From the NCBI GenBank assembly GCA_016787415.1, contig JAEUUT010000055.1:25887-89886 (forward strand): a DNA stretch of 64,000 nucleotides, read 5' to 3'. The notes below the pieces were generated by a model, which was given only the letters and a program-made list of their open reading frames with translations, ran no database searches and was not told where the DNA came from. Source of the stretch: Saprospiraceae bacterium. Lineage in GTDB: Bacteria > Bacteroidota > Bacteroidia > Chitinophagales > Saprospiraceae. Below, piece by piece: positions 15,882 through 24,476 of the stretch (position 1 is its first letter; each line of letters opens with the position of its first letter). The position numbers and the translations under genes are program-made.

Positions 15882-16904
15882 ATGAAAGTAGCGGTTGTTG
15901 GCGCTACCGGTCTGGTAGGCTCAAAAATGTTGCAGGTGCTCGAAGAGCGCAATTTCCCGATCACCAAACTGCTGGTGGTTGCCTCCGAGCGCTCGGTTGG
16001 GAAAACCATCAAGTTTCGTGGCAAACGCCATAAGATCATCAGCATGTCTGACGCCGTGGCCAAAAAGCCGCAGGTGGCTATTTTTTCTGCCGGTGGCAGC
16101 GTTTCCAAAGAATGGGCGCCACGCTTTGCTGAAGTAGGCACCGTGGTGATCGACAATTCTTCTGCATGGCGCATGGACCCCGAGAAAAAACTCGTGGTAC
16201 CGGAAGTGAATGCCGATGTACTGACCAAAAAAGACAAAATCATCGCCAATCCCAACTGTTCTACCATCCAAATGGTGGTAGCGCTCAAGCCATTGCACGA
16301 TAAATATAAAATCAAACGCGTGGTAGTGAGCACCTACCAGTCGGTCACAGGTACCGGCGTAAAAGCCGTCAATCAGTTGATGAACGAGCGCAAAGGCAAA
16401 CAAGGCGATCGCGCGTATCCATACCAGATCGACCTGAACCTGCTGCCGCACATCGACGTGTTTACCGAAAACGGCTACACGAAAGAGGAAATGAAAATGG
16501 TCAACGAGACCAAAAAAATAATGGGCGACGACTCGATCCGTGTTACGGCTACCACCGTACGCGTACCTGTGATCGGCGGGCACTCCGAATCGGTGAATGT
16601 GGAATTCGAACGCGATTTCGATCTCAATGAAGTCCGCAATTTGCTGGCAGCGGCTCCCGGTGTGGTTATTACCGACAACCCTGCGGAACTGGAATACCCG
16701 ATGCCGTTGTTTGCGCACGACAAAGACGAGGTATTCGTAGGTCGCCTGCGCCGCGATGAAAGTCAGCCTAACACCCTGAATATGTGGGTCGTATCTGACA
16801 ATCTGCGCAAAGGCGCCGCTACCAACGCCGTTCAGATTGCCGAATACCTGCTCGAAAAAGGTATTTTGAAATTAAAAAAGAAAAAAGCGGAAGCCGCACT
16901 CTAA
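15882..16904 (+). CDS. asd: Aspartate-semialdehyde dehydrogenase
   Basis: The 340-residue enzyme reduces beta-aspartyl phosphate to aspartate semialdehyde with NADPH, feeding lysine, diaminopimelate, threonine and methionine synthesis. The nucleotide-binding loop GATGLVGSKM is at residues 7-16, the catalytic cysteine is Cys126 in NPNCSTIQM, and the catalytic histidine lies in GGHSESVNV at about 234. Length and order match the family. The ATG at 15882 gives MKVAVVGATG. No terminator is evident after the stop, so read-through into the next gene (124 nt downstream) is possible. Confidence 0.97.
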   Translation: MKVAVVGATGLVGSKMLQVLEERNFPITKLLVVASERSVGKTIKFRGKRHKIISMSDAVAKKPQVAIFSAGGSVSKEWAPRFAEVGTVVIDNSSAWRMDPEKKLVVPEVNADVLTKKDKIIANPNCSTIQMVVALKPLHDKYKIKRVVVSTYQSVTGTGVKAVNQLMNERKGKQGDRAYPYQIDLNLLPHIDVFTENGYTKEEMKMVNETKKIMGDDSIRVTATTVRVPVIGGHSESVNVEFERDFDLNEVRNLLAAAPGVVITDNPAELEYPMPLFAHDKDEVFVGRLRRDESQPNTLNMWVVSDNLRKGAATNAVQIAEYLLEKGILKLKKKKAEAAL

Positions 16905-17027
16905 TTTTGCTCCCGTATTCGGATCATGGCATCGGGCGAACGGCAGACAACGCCCCCTACCCTACGACCCGAAATCAAAACAAGCGTTTAACGTCTGTCG
17001 TCACCACTGTCAATCGTAAAGTAAGAC

Positions 17028-18698
17028 ATGAAGAACAAAGTTGTCGTTTGGGGCACCAACGCAGAGAATGAAAAGGTACTGATCGCACTCGAATTGCAGG
17101 CAGAAGCCAACAAAGTGATGCTGTATACTTTCCCGGAAGCCATTGCTCCCGAAGAATTCGTCAATAAAATGATGAATGAATGGCGCGACGGCAAACCAGT
17201 GGATTTCCCGGAAGGCTATACCAGCCTCGAAAGGGAACTCAGCGTTACCGAAAGCCTGCTGCCCGATGATCTCAAGGTTGAACGTGGCGACCTGATCCAA
17301 CGCGCCCAAACGGAATGGCATTTCGCCGTGCTTTCGGCCAAACTGCACACAGTATATCAACAGGAACTGGCCGAATTCAAAGAGAAAGTTCAGGCCCTCA
17401 GTACCTATGATAACAAATTGTGGGACAGTCTGAAGTCGTTCTGGGACAAGGTACAATCACAATCGCGCGAACGCAACTTGTTCCGCGAGCATGCCGACAA
17501 CCTGCGCGACAATATCAACGTATTGTTCGACGACCTGAAAAAAATGCGCTCCCAGGTGCAAAGCGAATTCATGGAGAGTTCCAAATCCGTTTATGAGGAC
17601 TTCAACAAAGCCCTCGACGATGTGGAAGCGCGCATCGTTGCCGGCGGCGCCAAACTCAACAGCGTTTTTGAAGACCTCAAACAAATGCAGCGCCGCTACC
17701 GCGACGCCCGCATGAGCAACGAACACCGCAATCAGTTGTGGGATCGCCTCGACGGCGCTTTCAAAAAGGCCAAAGAACGCAAGTTCGGCCCCGGCGCCAA
17801 TGAAGGCTCTATTGCCGACCGCCATGAAAGCCGTATGAAAGGCCTCAATGATGCCATCAAACGGATGGAAGACAGCGTGCGCCGCGATGAGGAAGACCTG
17901 CAATTCCAGCAGAAAAAGGTAAACAATACCGAAGGCCAACTCGAAGCGCAAATCCGCATGGCCAAAATTAAAATGATCGAAGAACGCCTCTCTTCCAAAC
18001 GCGATAAACTGGCAGAAATGAACCAGACGCGCCAGGATGTGGAACGCCAGATCAATAGCGCCCGCGACAAGGAAGCAAAACGCGCCGAGAAAGAAGTGGA
18101 AAAACAAAAACTCGACGCCGCTCGCGAAGCCGCCAAAACGGAAATCGCCGCTTCTATCAAAACCAAAGGCGAAAAAGAAGACTCTCTGTTTGAAGCCGCT
18201 TCCAACGTCATTGGTGATTTGCTGATGGACGCACTGGATACTGCCAAAGCAGTGGCTTCCGTGGTGGCCGATAAAGCCGAAGAAGCCTATGACAAGGCTG
18301 CTGATAAAGCGGAAGAGGCATACGAAAAGGCGAAAGACAAAGCCGGAGAAGCATACGAAAAAGCCTCCGACAAAGCAGAAGAAGTGTACGAAAAAGCAAA
18401 AGACAAGGCCGGAGAGGTATACGAAAAGGCTTCCGACAAAGCAGAAGAACTGATCGATAAAGCCAAGGAAACTGCCGCCAATGCAGTGGACGCCGTCAAA
18501 TCTAAAGGCGAAGAGGCTGCTGAGAAAGCAGAGGAAGTCGTTGAAAAAACAGAAGAAGCCGTAGAAGAAACGGCTGAGAAGATAGAAGAGACTACACTGG
18601 AATCTACGTCCGGCGATGACAAGAAAGACATCATCATCGATGTGGTGGTACACAAAGACGACGAAAAGAAAGTGGACGATACAAATGCTGAAGGGTAA
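17028..18698 (+). CDS. Long coiled-coil protein with LEA-like 11-residue repeats at the C-terminus
   Basis: I do not recognise the 556-residue protein as a named family. Residues 1-60 are a compact N-terminal region beginning MKNKVVVWGTNAENEKVLIAL, hydrophobic enough to be a folded domain. From about 100 to 375 it is highly charged and helical, with patterns typical of a long coiled coil. From about 405 there are 11-residue repeats of the form DKAEEAYEKAK / DKAGEAYEKAS, close to the 11-mers of late-embryogenesis-abundant (LEA group 3/4) and apolipoprotein-like helices, then an acidic Glu/Ala/Val tail. No signal peptide is visible, so a cytoplasmic location is expected. A terminator follows directly. 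A role in stress protection or scaffolding is inference. Confidence 0.8.
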   Translation: MKNKVVVWGTNAENEKVLIALELQAEANKVMLYTFPEAIAPEEFVNKMMNEWRDGKPVDFPEGYTSLERELSVTESLLPDDLKVERGDLIQRAQTEWHFAVLSAKLHTVYQQELAEFKEKVQALSTYDNKLWDSLKSFWDKVQSQSRERNLFREHADNLRDNINVLFDDLKKMRSQVQSEFMESSKSVYEDFNKALDDVEARIVAGGAKLNSVFEDLKQMQRRYRDARMSNEHRNQLWDRLDGAFKKAKERKFGPGANEGSIADRHESRMKGLNDAIKRMEDSVRRDEEDLQFQQKKVNNTEGQLEAQIRMAKIKMIEERLSSKRDKLAEMNQTRQDVERQINSARDKEAKRAEKEVEKQKLDAAREAAKTEIAASIKTKGEKEDSLFEAASNVIGDLLMDALDTAKAVASVVADKAEEAYDKAADKAEEAYEKAKDKAGEAYEKASDKAEEVYEKAKDKAGEVYEKASDKAEELIDKAKETAANAVDAVKSKGEEAAEKAEEVVEKTEEAVEETAEKIEETTLESTSGDDKKDIIIDVVVHKDDEKKVDDTNAEG

Positions 18699-18725
18699 AT
18701 ACCCGGGGCTCGTTTAACATGATAT

Positions 18726-18766
18726 ATCCCGAATTTTGGTTGCGGCCAGAATTCGGGATTTTTTTT
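18726..18766 (+). terminator. Intrinsic terminator after the coiled-coil gene
   Basis: ATCCCGAAT (18726-18734) pairs with ATTCGGGAT (18751-18759), with inner TTTGG/CCAGA pairing, followed by eight T. The same terminator sequence recurs at 58832-58871, also directly before a CGCAGA-type inverted repeat. Confidence 0.85.
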
Positions 18767-18924
18767 CCCGTATAGTGGTTTCCCGCAGATATCGCAGAAT
18801 ACACGCAGAATTCGCAGAACGTAGAGTACACAATAACCATCAATAGAAAATCGTAGGTGTACTCTACGTTCTGCGAATTCTGCGTGTATTCTGCGATATC
18901 TGCGGGAAACCACTATACGGGAAA
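18764..18924. repeat. Inverted repeat with perfect 68 bp arms (CGCAGAAT family), copy 1
   Basis: The arms 18764-18831 and 18857-18924 are perfectly complementary over 68 nt, around a 25-nt loop. They consist of TTTCCCGTATAGTGG, then words such as CGCAGATAT and CGCAGAAT, ending in the core ACGTAGAGTACAC at the loop. It lies between convergent genes (17028 and the PHP/PolX gene). Confidence 0.97.
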
Positions 18925-18960
18925 AAACTCTAACACCGATCGAAGTATCTCTTCTGTTTT

Positions 18961-20604
18961 TTATTTCCCCGTCCTCCAGTCCTGCGCATTCAAACACTGC
19001 GCCGCCGTCAGCCCACCTTTTCGCGCAGCAAATACGCCGTACCGCAAATCATGCACCCCATCTTTGCTATGCGCATCAGGGTTGATACTGACTTGGATGC
19101 CGCGCCGCACGGCATCCTGTATAAGCGTCCAGTCGATATCCAGGCGATACGGATTGGCATTGAGTTCGATGGCTACGCCGTGTTTGGCGCAGGCATCGAG
19201 TACCACATCCCAATCGAGCGGGTAACCTTCGCGGCTGAGCAGCAGGCGGCCTGTCGGGTGCCCGAGAATCGTGGTATATGGGTTTTCGATGGCCCGCAAC
19301 ACCCTTTCCGTGGCTTTTTCCTTCGACATTTTCAGGTTGGTATGCACCGATGCGATGACGAAGTCGAGTTGCTGCAAAATTTCGGGCTCGTAATCCAGCG
19401 AGCCATCGTTCAGGATATCACTTTCAATGCCTTTCAGGATGCGGAAAGGCGCCATTTCGGCATTGAGTTGGTCTATTTCGGCCATTTGTGCCAGCAGTCG
19501 ATCCGGTTTGAGGCCATTGGCATAAAACGCCGCCTGGCTGTGATCGGTAATGCCGATATAGTCATAACCCATAGATCGAACGTATTCGCACATTTCCCGC
19601 AGGCTATGGAGTCCGTCGCTCCAGGTAGTGTGTACGTGCAGCACGCCTTTAATATCCTGTTCTTCAACCAGTTGTGGCAGTTTTTGCTGTTTGGCGGCTT
19701 CTAGATAGCGGCCGTCTTCGCGTAGTTCCGGCGCGATAAAAGGCAGTGCTGCGCGTTCGAACACCTCGTATTCGCTGCGCAGGTTTTTGAAAGAAATGCC
19801 GGGCGCTGCGGCTACAAAAGCATCCAGAAAAGCCTGGCTACCTGTATGTTGAAACAATTTGGAGCCAAACTCTTCGGTCATACAGCGATGTACCGTTACC
19901 AGCGTATTGTTCTGAAGGCGCACTTCATACCGGATCGTGCTTTCCGTTTTTTCCAGGGTAATGGTAGAGCCATCAAAAACCGCACTGAGGTCGCCATTGT
20001 AGCCTACCAGTATCTCGATATGCTCGACAACGGGGCAACGACGGCGTAGTTCGCCCACGGGCGACACGTAGGCGCCTGGCAATTTTCCGGTGAGCCACAC
20101 GCACACAAAATCGGCCTCTTCTTCCGCCACATCGATGTGTACTTTGTCGCGACTCCTGAAGAAATATTCGAGTTTCTGGCGCAGGTCTTCCTGGGTTTTC
20201 AGTCCAAAACCCTTGTATTCGATGAGGCGGTTTTCATTACAGGCATACCAGAGTTCGCCAACCGTTTCGAGGCCCATTTCCTTCCATACAACCCGCACCT
20301 TTTTTGGTCCGAAACCATTCACTTCCAGCATTTCGACGATACCGGGAGGTGTTTCATTGCGGTATTTTTCGAGTGCCGCCATTTTACCGTTACCGATCAG
20401 TTCGCGGATTTTGCCGGCAATGGCAGGCCCCACCCCTTTGATGCCCTTGATTTCCGGGTCGGACATATCGGCCAGCGGGCGGTCGAGTTTACGCAAGGTC
20501 AGGTAGGCATTCCTGTAGGAACGAATGCGAAAATCATCCTCCTCATGCAGTTCCATAAGGTTGGCCAGTTCGTCGAAGGAGTTGGCGATTTGTTTGTTGG
20601 TCAT
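18961..20604 (-). CDS. PolX-like protein with intact PHP domain and degenerate polymerase site
   Basis: The 547-residue protein has the architecture of bacterial PolX: N-terminal helix-hairpin-helix region (IKGIKGVGPAIAGKIREL and LEVNGFGPKKVRVVW), a nucleotidyltransferase-like core, and a C-terminal PHP phosphoesterase. PHP metal motifs look complete: HVHTTWSDG, GITDHS, GIESDI, ASVHTN, GHPTGR, ELNANP and NPDAHS. In the polymerase core, the place of the usual GS...D-x-D reads GELRRRCPVVEHIEILV (Asp to His and Asp to Glu), and the third Asp position falls in VTVHRC, where I see Val. Polymerase activity is therefore doubtful; the PHP domain may act as a 3' nuclease or phosphatase in DNA repair. 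The start codon abuts a repeat. Confidence 0.9.
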   Translation of the reverse strand: MTNKQIANSFDELANLMELHEEDDFRIRSYRNAYLTLRKLDRPLADMSDPEIKGIKGVGPAIAGKIRELIGNGKMAALEKYRNETPPGIVEMLEVNGFGPKKVRVVWKEMGLETVGELWYACNENRLIEYKGFGLKTQEDLRQKLEYFFRSRDKVHIDVAEEEADFVCVWLTGKLPGAYVSPVGELRRRCPVVEHIEILVGYNGDLSAVFDGSTITLEKTESTIRYEVRLQNNTLVTVHRCMTEEFGSKLFQHTGSQAFLDAFVAAAPGISFKNLRSEYEVFERAALPFIAPELREDGRYLEAAKQQKLPQLVEEQDIKGVLHVHTTWSDGLHSLREMCEYVRSMGYDYIGITDHSQAAFYANGLKPDRLLAQMAEIDQLNAEMAPFRILKGIESDILNDGSLDYEPEILQQLDFVIASVHTNLKMSKEKATERVLRAIENPYTTILGHPTGRLLLSREGYPLDWDVVLDACAKHGVAIELNANPYRLDIDWTLIQDAVRRGIQVSINPDAHSKDGVHDLRYGVFAARKGGLTAAQCLNAQDWRTGK

Positions 20605-20608
20605 GAGA

Positions 20609-20835
20609 AGGGTTGATAAGTGTTGATGAGGGTTGATGAGGTTGATGAGGTTGATAAGGGTTGATGAGGTTGATGAGGTTGATAAGGGTTGATGGGGTTG
20701 ATGGGGTTGATGGGGTTGATAAGGTTGATAAATTATTGCCCGAGATAAGGGAAAGATTTTTTATTCATAGAGTGGATGAATATCAACCTTATCAACCCCA
20801 TCAACTCTTATCAACTCTTATCAACCCCCATCAAC
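20609..20835. repeat. Nonamer-armed inverted repeat (GGTTGATGA / GGTTGATGG family)
   Basis: The left side (20609-20727) has more than ten words GTTGATGAG, GTTGATAAG and GTTGATGGG; the right side (20777-20835) has the complement. The arms are of unequal length. It lies directly between the start codon of the PHP/PolX gene and the stop codon of the UbiA-like gene, whose TGA stop is provided by the arm. Confidence 0.85.
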
Positions 20836-21712
20836 CCCTTTCCGCCCCATACAACAGCCACGCAAACGCGCCGATCCAGGCCAAAAGTACCAATTGCAGG
20901 AACAGGTCGCGCAGCAAAGCCCTTGTAGGAGATTCCGTTTTATTAAAAACCAGCGCCAATTGCAAATAGCGAAGGATACCCAGAATGACAAAAAACGTGG
21001 TAAAATAGATGCGATCGCTGCCGATACGCCCGGTCACTTCCGGCGAAAAACAATACATCAAATACGCCACAATGGCAACCGTAGAACACACCGTAATGCT
21101 CACATCCAGAAAAGGCAGGTTGTAACCTTCCAGCGCCTTGCGAAAGTTATTTTCACCCATAGCAATCACATACTCTCCGCGTCGTTTGGCAAGCCCAAGT
21201 ATCAAGGCCAGCAGGAAGGTCAGCACAATCAGCCATTGCGATACCGGCACACCCGTAACTGCGCCACCGGCAAAAACCCGCAACAAAAACCCCAAACCAA
21301 TCAGCGATACATCAATCAGGGCAATGTGTTTGAGCGAAAAAGAGTAAAACACATTGACCAGAAAATACAACAAGGTAAATACCAGCAAGTGTACGCTCAG
21401 GTATAACGACAAACCAGCACTACATCCAAGCAACACCAGCAAAATAACGATCGCCTGCGGCACACGGATAGCCCCGCTTGCAATCGGGCGTTTGCATTTA
21501 TCAGGGTGGTTGCGGTCTTGCGGGGCATCCACCATATCATTGAGCACATACACAGCCGATGCAATGAGGCAAAAAGCCAGAAATCCCAGCAGCGCATCGC
21601 GCATAACCACTGGGTCGTTCAGCCGGGCTGCAAAAAACGCAGGAATAAAGATGAACAGGTTTTTTACCCAGTGTTCCGGTCGCAGCAGGGAAATAATCTG
21701 ACGAGGAGCCAT
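20831..21712 (-). CDS. UbiA-family prenyltransferase, decaprenyl-phosphate phosphoribosyltransferase type
   Basis: The 293-residue integral membrane protein has about nine hydrophobic segments and the UbiA motif NDMVDAPQDRNHPDK (58-72), followed by CKRPIASG, the form typical of 5-phosphoribosyl-monophospho-decaprenol synthases, which move phosphoribose onto a polyprenyl phosphate. A second Asp motif lies near LIDVSLIGLGFLLRVFAGG. I took the ATG at 21712 (MAPRQIISLLRPEHWVKN), the family start; the longer frame to 21796 would begin inside the MITE-like element. The function in this organism (arabinose-type or other sugar donor synthesis) is inferred from the family. A MITE separates it from the next gene upstream. 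Confidence 0.88.
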   Translation of the reverse strand: MAPRQIISLLRPEHWVKNLFIFIPAFFAARLNDPVVMRDALLGFLAFCLIASAVYVLNDMVDAPQDRNHPDKCKRPIASGAIRVPQAIVILLVLLGCSAGLSLYLSVHLLVFTLLYFLVNVFYSFSLKHIALIDVSLIGLGFLLRVFAGGAVTGVPVSQWLIVLTFLLALILGLAKRRGEYVIAMGENNFRKALEGYNLPFLDVSITVCSTVAIVAYLMYCFSPEVTGRIGSDRIYFTTFFVILGILRYLQLALVFNKTESPTRALLRDLFLQLVLLAWIGAFAWLLYGAERG

Positions 21713-21735
21713 ATCGGCAAAGGTAATATTTGCTT

Positions 21736-21899
21736 TAAAGCATGTTTGGGATTTTTTTGCTGGGCCTGAAAAGCGGCTTTTTTGCGCGTTTTTCACCTTT
21801 TTTTATTTACATAGTCACCGCTATGCGCATAAAAAAACGCGCAAAACGTACAAAAAATCCATCTTTTCAGGCCCGGCAAAAAATCCCAAACATGCTTTA
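21736..21899. mobile_element. MITE-like element 2 with TA target duplication
   Basis: A 160 bp element (21738-21897) is bounded by TA (21736-21737 and 21898-21899). The terminal inverted repeats start AAGCATGTTTGGGATTTTTT, with inner TGCTGGGCCTGAAAAG paired to its complement. The centre is a second short inverted region around GCGCGTTTTT. The right-hand TA supplies part of the stop codon of the PLP enzyme gene, and the left end lies only 24 nt upstream of the UbiA-like start. Confidence 0.82.
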
Positions 21900-23066
21900 C
21901 AAAACCTCCATCGCCTGTTCCAAATCTTCCCACAACCATTCCGCATCTTCCAGTCCAATATAAAAACGCACAAAATTCCAGGGCAAATCAGGATCGGGTC
22001 GGCCGGGGATGTTGTAAAAACCCACCATCGGGATCATAAGCGATTCGTGCCCGCCCCAACTCACTGCCATCAGGAACCTGCGCAGGCGATGGATAAATGC
22101 TTCCATTTTTTCCATAGAATCGGCCCGAAACTGTACCGAAAACAAGCCGCTACATCCCCGCATCTGCCGCATAGCCAGTTCGCGCTGCGGAAAACTGTCG
22201 TGAAATGGATACCAGATACGCTCCACTTTCGGATGTTGACCCAGTCGGGTTACGATGGCCTGTGCGCTTTCGCTGCTGCGCTGCAGGCGCAAGGGCAGGG
22301 TGCGCAGGCCGCGAATAATGAGCGCGGCATCGTGCGGGGCCAGTGCAGCACCGATGGTCATGAGTTCGGAACTGAATATTTTTTGCACCATTTCGCTGGA
22401 AGCGCACAACACGCCCGCTACCACATCTGAATGCCCATTGAGGTATTTGGAACCCGAATGCAACACAATGTCGATACCGAATGCCGCCGGATTCTGGTAC
22501 AAGGGCGAATTGTAGGAGTTGTCGATCATCGACACCAGCCCGTGTTTTTTTGCCAGCGCCGCACAGGCCGCCAAATCCTGGCATTCAAACGTCATGGTAT
22601 TGGGGCTTTCGAGATAGAGTATCCGCGTATTGGGGCGAATGGCGGCGGCAATGTTATCTGTATTCGTGCCATCAACAAAAGTGTGCTCCACACCAAAGCG
22701 GCCCAACAGTTTTCGCAGCAAAGAAGAAGTCCAGGAGTATGGCATTTGCTGACATACCACATGGTCGCCCGCTTTCACATTCCCGATCACCGCTGCCGCA
22801 ATGGCTGCTGCGCCGCTGGAAAACACCAGGGCATCTTCCGTACCTTCCAGGGCTGCCAGTTTTTTGCGCAGAATTTCTACAGTCGGGTTATTCCCCCGGC
22901 TGTACACGTGTTGATGGAGTTCGTCGGCAAACCCGGTTCGGAAACTGTCCAAATCCGGAAATACAAAATTGCTGCTTTGCACAACAGGCGGCGAAACCGC
23001 ATGGAAATATTGCTCCCGATCTTCGCCCAGGTGGTTGAGGATGTGGGAAAGGGAAGTATCTTGCAT
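21897..23066 (-). CDS. Trans-sulfuration PLP enzyme (cystathionine gamma-synthase/beta-lyase family)
   Basis: The 389-residue protein belongs to the Cys/Met metabolism PLP family. The PLP lysine is Lys207 in HSGSKYLNGHSDVVAG; other family marks are YSRGNNPTVEILRKKLAALEG, SSGAAAIAAAV and the IDNSYNSPLYQNP stretch with the PLP-contacting Asp. Family members make or cleave cystathionine or act on methionine; the exact activity cannot be fixed from sequence, and metC, metB or a gamma-lyase are all possible. The ATG at 23066 directly abuts the arm of the next inverted repeat. The TAA stop lies across the edge of MITE-like element 2, so the last residues (EVL) may have been set by the insertion. 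Confidence 0.9.
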   Translation of the reverse strand: MQDTSLSHILNHLGEDREQYFHAVSPPVVQSSNFVFPDLDSFRTGFADELHQHVYSRGNNPTVEILRKKLAALEGTEDALVFSSGAAAIAAAVIGNVKAGDHVVCQQMPYSWTSSLLRKLLGRFGVEHTFVDGTNTDNIAAAIRPNTRILYLESPNTMTFECQDLAACAALAKKHGLVSMIDNSYNSPLYQNPAAFGIDIVLHSGSKYLNGHSDVVAGVLCASSEMVQKIFSSELMTIGAALAPHDAALIIRGLRTLPLRLQRSSESAQAIVTRLGQHPKVERIWYPFHDSFPQRELAMRQMRGCSGLFSVQFRADSMEKMEAFIHRLRRFLMAVSWGGHESLMIPMVGFYNIPGRPDPDLPWNFVRFYIGLEDAEWLWEDLEQAMEVL

Positions 23067-23259
23067 ATTTGTTATTGGTTATCTGTTATTGGTTATCTGT
23101 TATCAGGGGTGGGTAAGAGACCGTCTGTGGGTTGGTTATCGGTTGTCAAGGTGCTTTGGTATGTTTGGCTGTTTAACAAGGAATGCCAATCATATCTACA
23201 GACGGTCTCTTACCCACCCCTGATAACAGATAACCAATAACAGATAACCGATAACAAAT
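23067..23259. repeat. Heptamer-armed inverted repeat (GGTTATC family), 62 nt arms in a divergent gap
   Basis: The arms 23067-23128 and 23198-23259 match at 61 of 62 positions. The core here reads GGGGTGGGTAAGAGACC, one G longer and one base different from the 11863 and 41563 copies, with the same change in both arms. The loop contains GGAATGCCAA as in the other copies. It fills the gap between two divergent genes, so it cannot serve only as a terminator. Confidence 0.97.
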
Positions 23260-23283
23260 ATCTTTACCCTTCAAATTCCTTTC

Positions 23284-24438
23284 GTGTCTACCGTAAAAAA
23301 AATAGTCATTGTGTCACCGGCGCATCCATTGCGGGGTGGTATTGCCGCCTCTTCGGAGCGGCTGGCGCAGGCCTTGCAGGCCATGGGCCATGAGGTGGTG
23401 CTTTATTCATTTTCGTTGCAATATCCTGCATTTTTATTTCCGGGAAAAACGCAATTTACCGACGACCCGCCGCCAGCCGGGCTGCTCATCAAAACCCGAA
23501 TCAACGCCGTTAATCCTGTCAACTGGATTTTGACAGGCCGGGCCATTGCACTCGAACAGGCCGATCAGATCATCGTACGGTTTTGGCTGCCATTTATGGG
23601 CCCTTGCCTGGGTACGGTGCTGCGCGTGGCACGTTTTTTTTCGCGTAAAAAACTGCAGATCACGGCGCTGGTCGACAACATCATACCACATGAAAAACGG
23701 TTGGGCGACCGGCCTTTTGCCCGGTATTTTGTCGGAGCCTGCGACGACTTTGTAGCCATGTCGCATTCGGTACAGGAAGAAATCGGCACGTTTTCCCGTA
23801 CCAAATCCGTGCGTTTTGCGCCGCACCCAGTGTACGACAACTACGGCTCTTCCATGAAGAAATCGGAGGCACGGCAACTCCTTGAACTTCCTGCGAACGT
23901 GCCACTGGTGCTGTTTTTTGGCTTCATCCGGCGCTACAAAGGGCTCGACCTCTTGCTGGAGGCGCTGGCGCTTTCGCCCGGCGTGCATGCTGTGGTGGCA
24001 GGCGAGTGCTATGAAGACTGGTCGTTTTATCAGCAAATCATCGAACGGCACGGACTGGCCAAGCGGCTTCACATGCATGTAGATTTCATCCCGGCCGATC
24101 AGGTGCGGGTATTTTTTTCCGCTGCTGATTTGATCGTTCAGCCTTACCGAACTGCCACGCAGAGCGGCATTTCACAGATCGCCTACCATTTTGAACAACC
24201 CATGGTGGTGACCAATGTAGGTGGGCTGCCTGAAATTGTGACCGACGGCGTTTCCGGTTATGTAGTAGAGCCCGAGCCGGAAGCCATTGCCGCGGCCATA
24301 TCAGATTTCTTTGATAATCAAAGAGATGCATCGTTTCAGGAAGGTATACGCCAGGAAAAACAACGGTTCACCTGGGAGTACCTGGCAGAACGTTTGCTGG
24401 AAACAGGGGCAGCAAATGCAACCCGAAAAGAATCTTGA
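23284..24438 (+). CDS. Glycosyltransferase family 4-like protein
   Basis: The 384-residue protein has the two-lobed GT-B pattern: an N-terminal SPAHPLRGGIAASSERLAQAL (acceptor lobe with the GG loop) and a C-terminal lobe with LFFGFIRRYKGLDLLLEAL, then VQPYRTATQSGISQIAYHF and VVTNVGGLPEIVTDGVSGYV, the donor-binding E-x7-E-like region. It is probably cytoplasmic or membrane-associated, adding a sugar to a glycan or lipid carrier. The start is a GTG at 23284 giving MSTVKKIVIVSPAHP. The donor and acceptor are unknown. The stop is 38 nt before the next start. Confidence 0.88.
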   Translation: MSTVKKIVIVSPAHPLRGGIAASSERLAQALQAMGHEVVLYSFSLQYPAFLFPGKTQFTDDPPPAGLLIKTRINAVNPVNWILTGRAIALEQADQIIVRFWLPFMGPCLGTVLRVARFFSRKKLQITALVDNIIPHEKRLGDRPFARYFVGACDDFVAMSHSVQEEIGTFSRTKSVRFAPHPVYDNYGSSMKKSEARQLLELPANVPLVLFFGFIRRYKGLDLLLEALALSPGVHAVVAGECYEDWSFYQQIIERHGLAKRLHMHVDFIPADQVRVFFSAADLIVQPYRTATQSGISQIAYHFEQPMVVTNVGGLPEIVTDGVSGYVVEPEPEAIAAAISDFFDNQRDASFQEGIRQEKQRFTWEYLAERLLETGAANATRKES

Positions 24439-24476
24439 GCATCAATCCAATATCATCAAAACGAAACCTGACTCCT

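Noticed and set aside
20609..20835. CRISPR-like array of GTTGATGAG words
   Set aside because: The words are contiguous with no unique spacers, and the run has an inverted partner.
21713..21796. Longer start for the UbiA-like gene
   Set aside because: The extra codons are MITE sequence.
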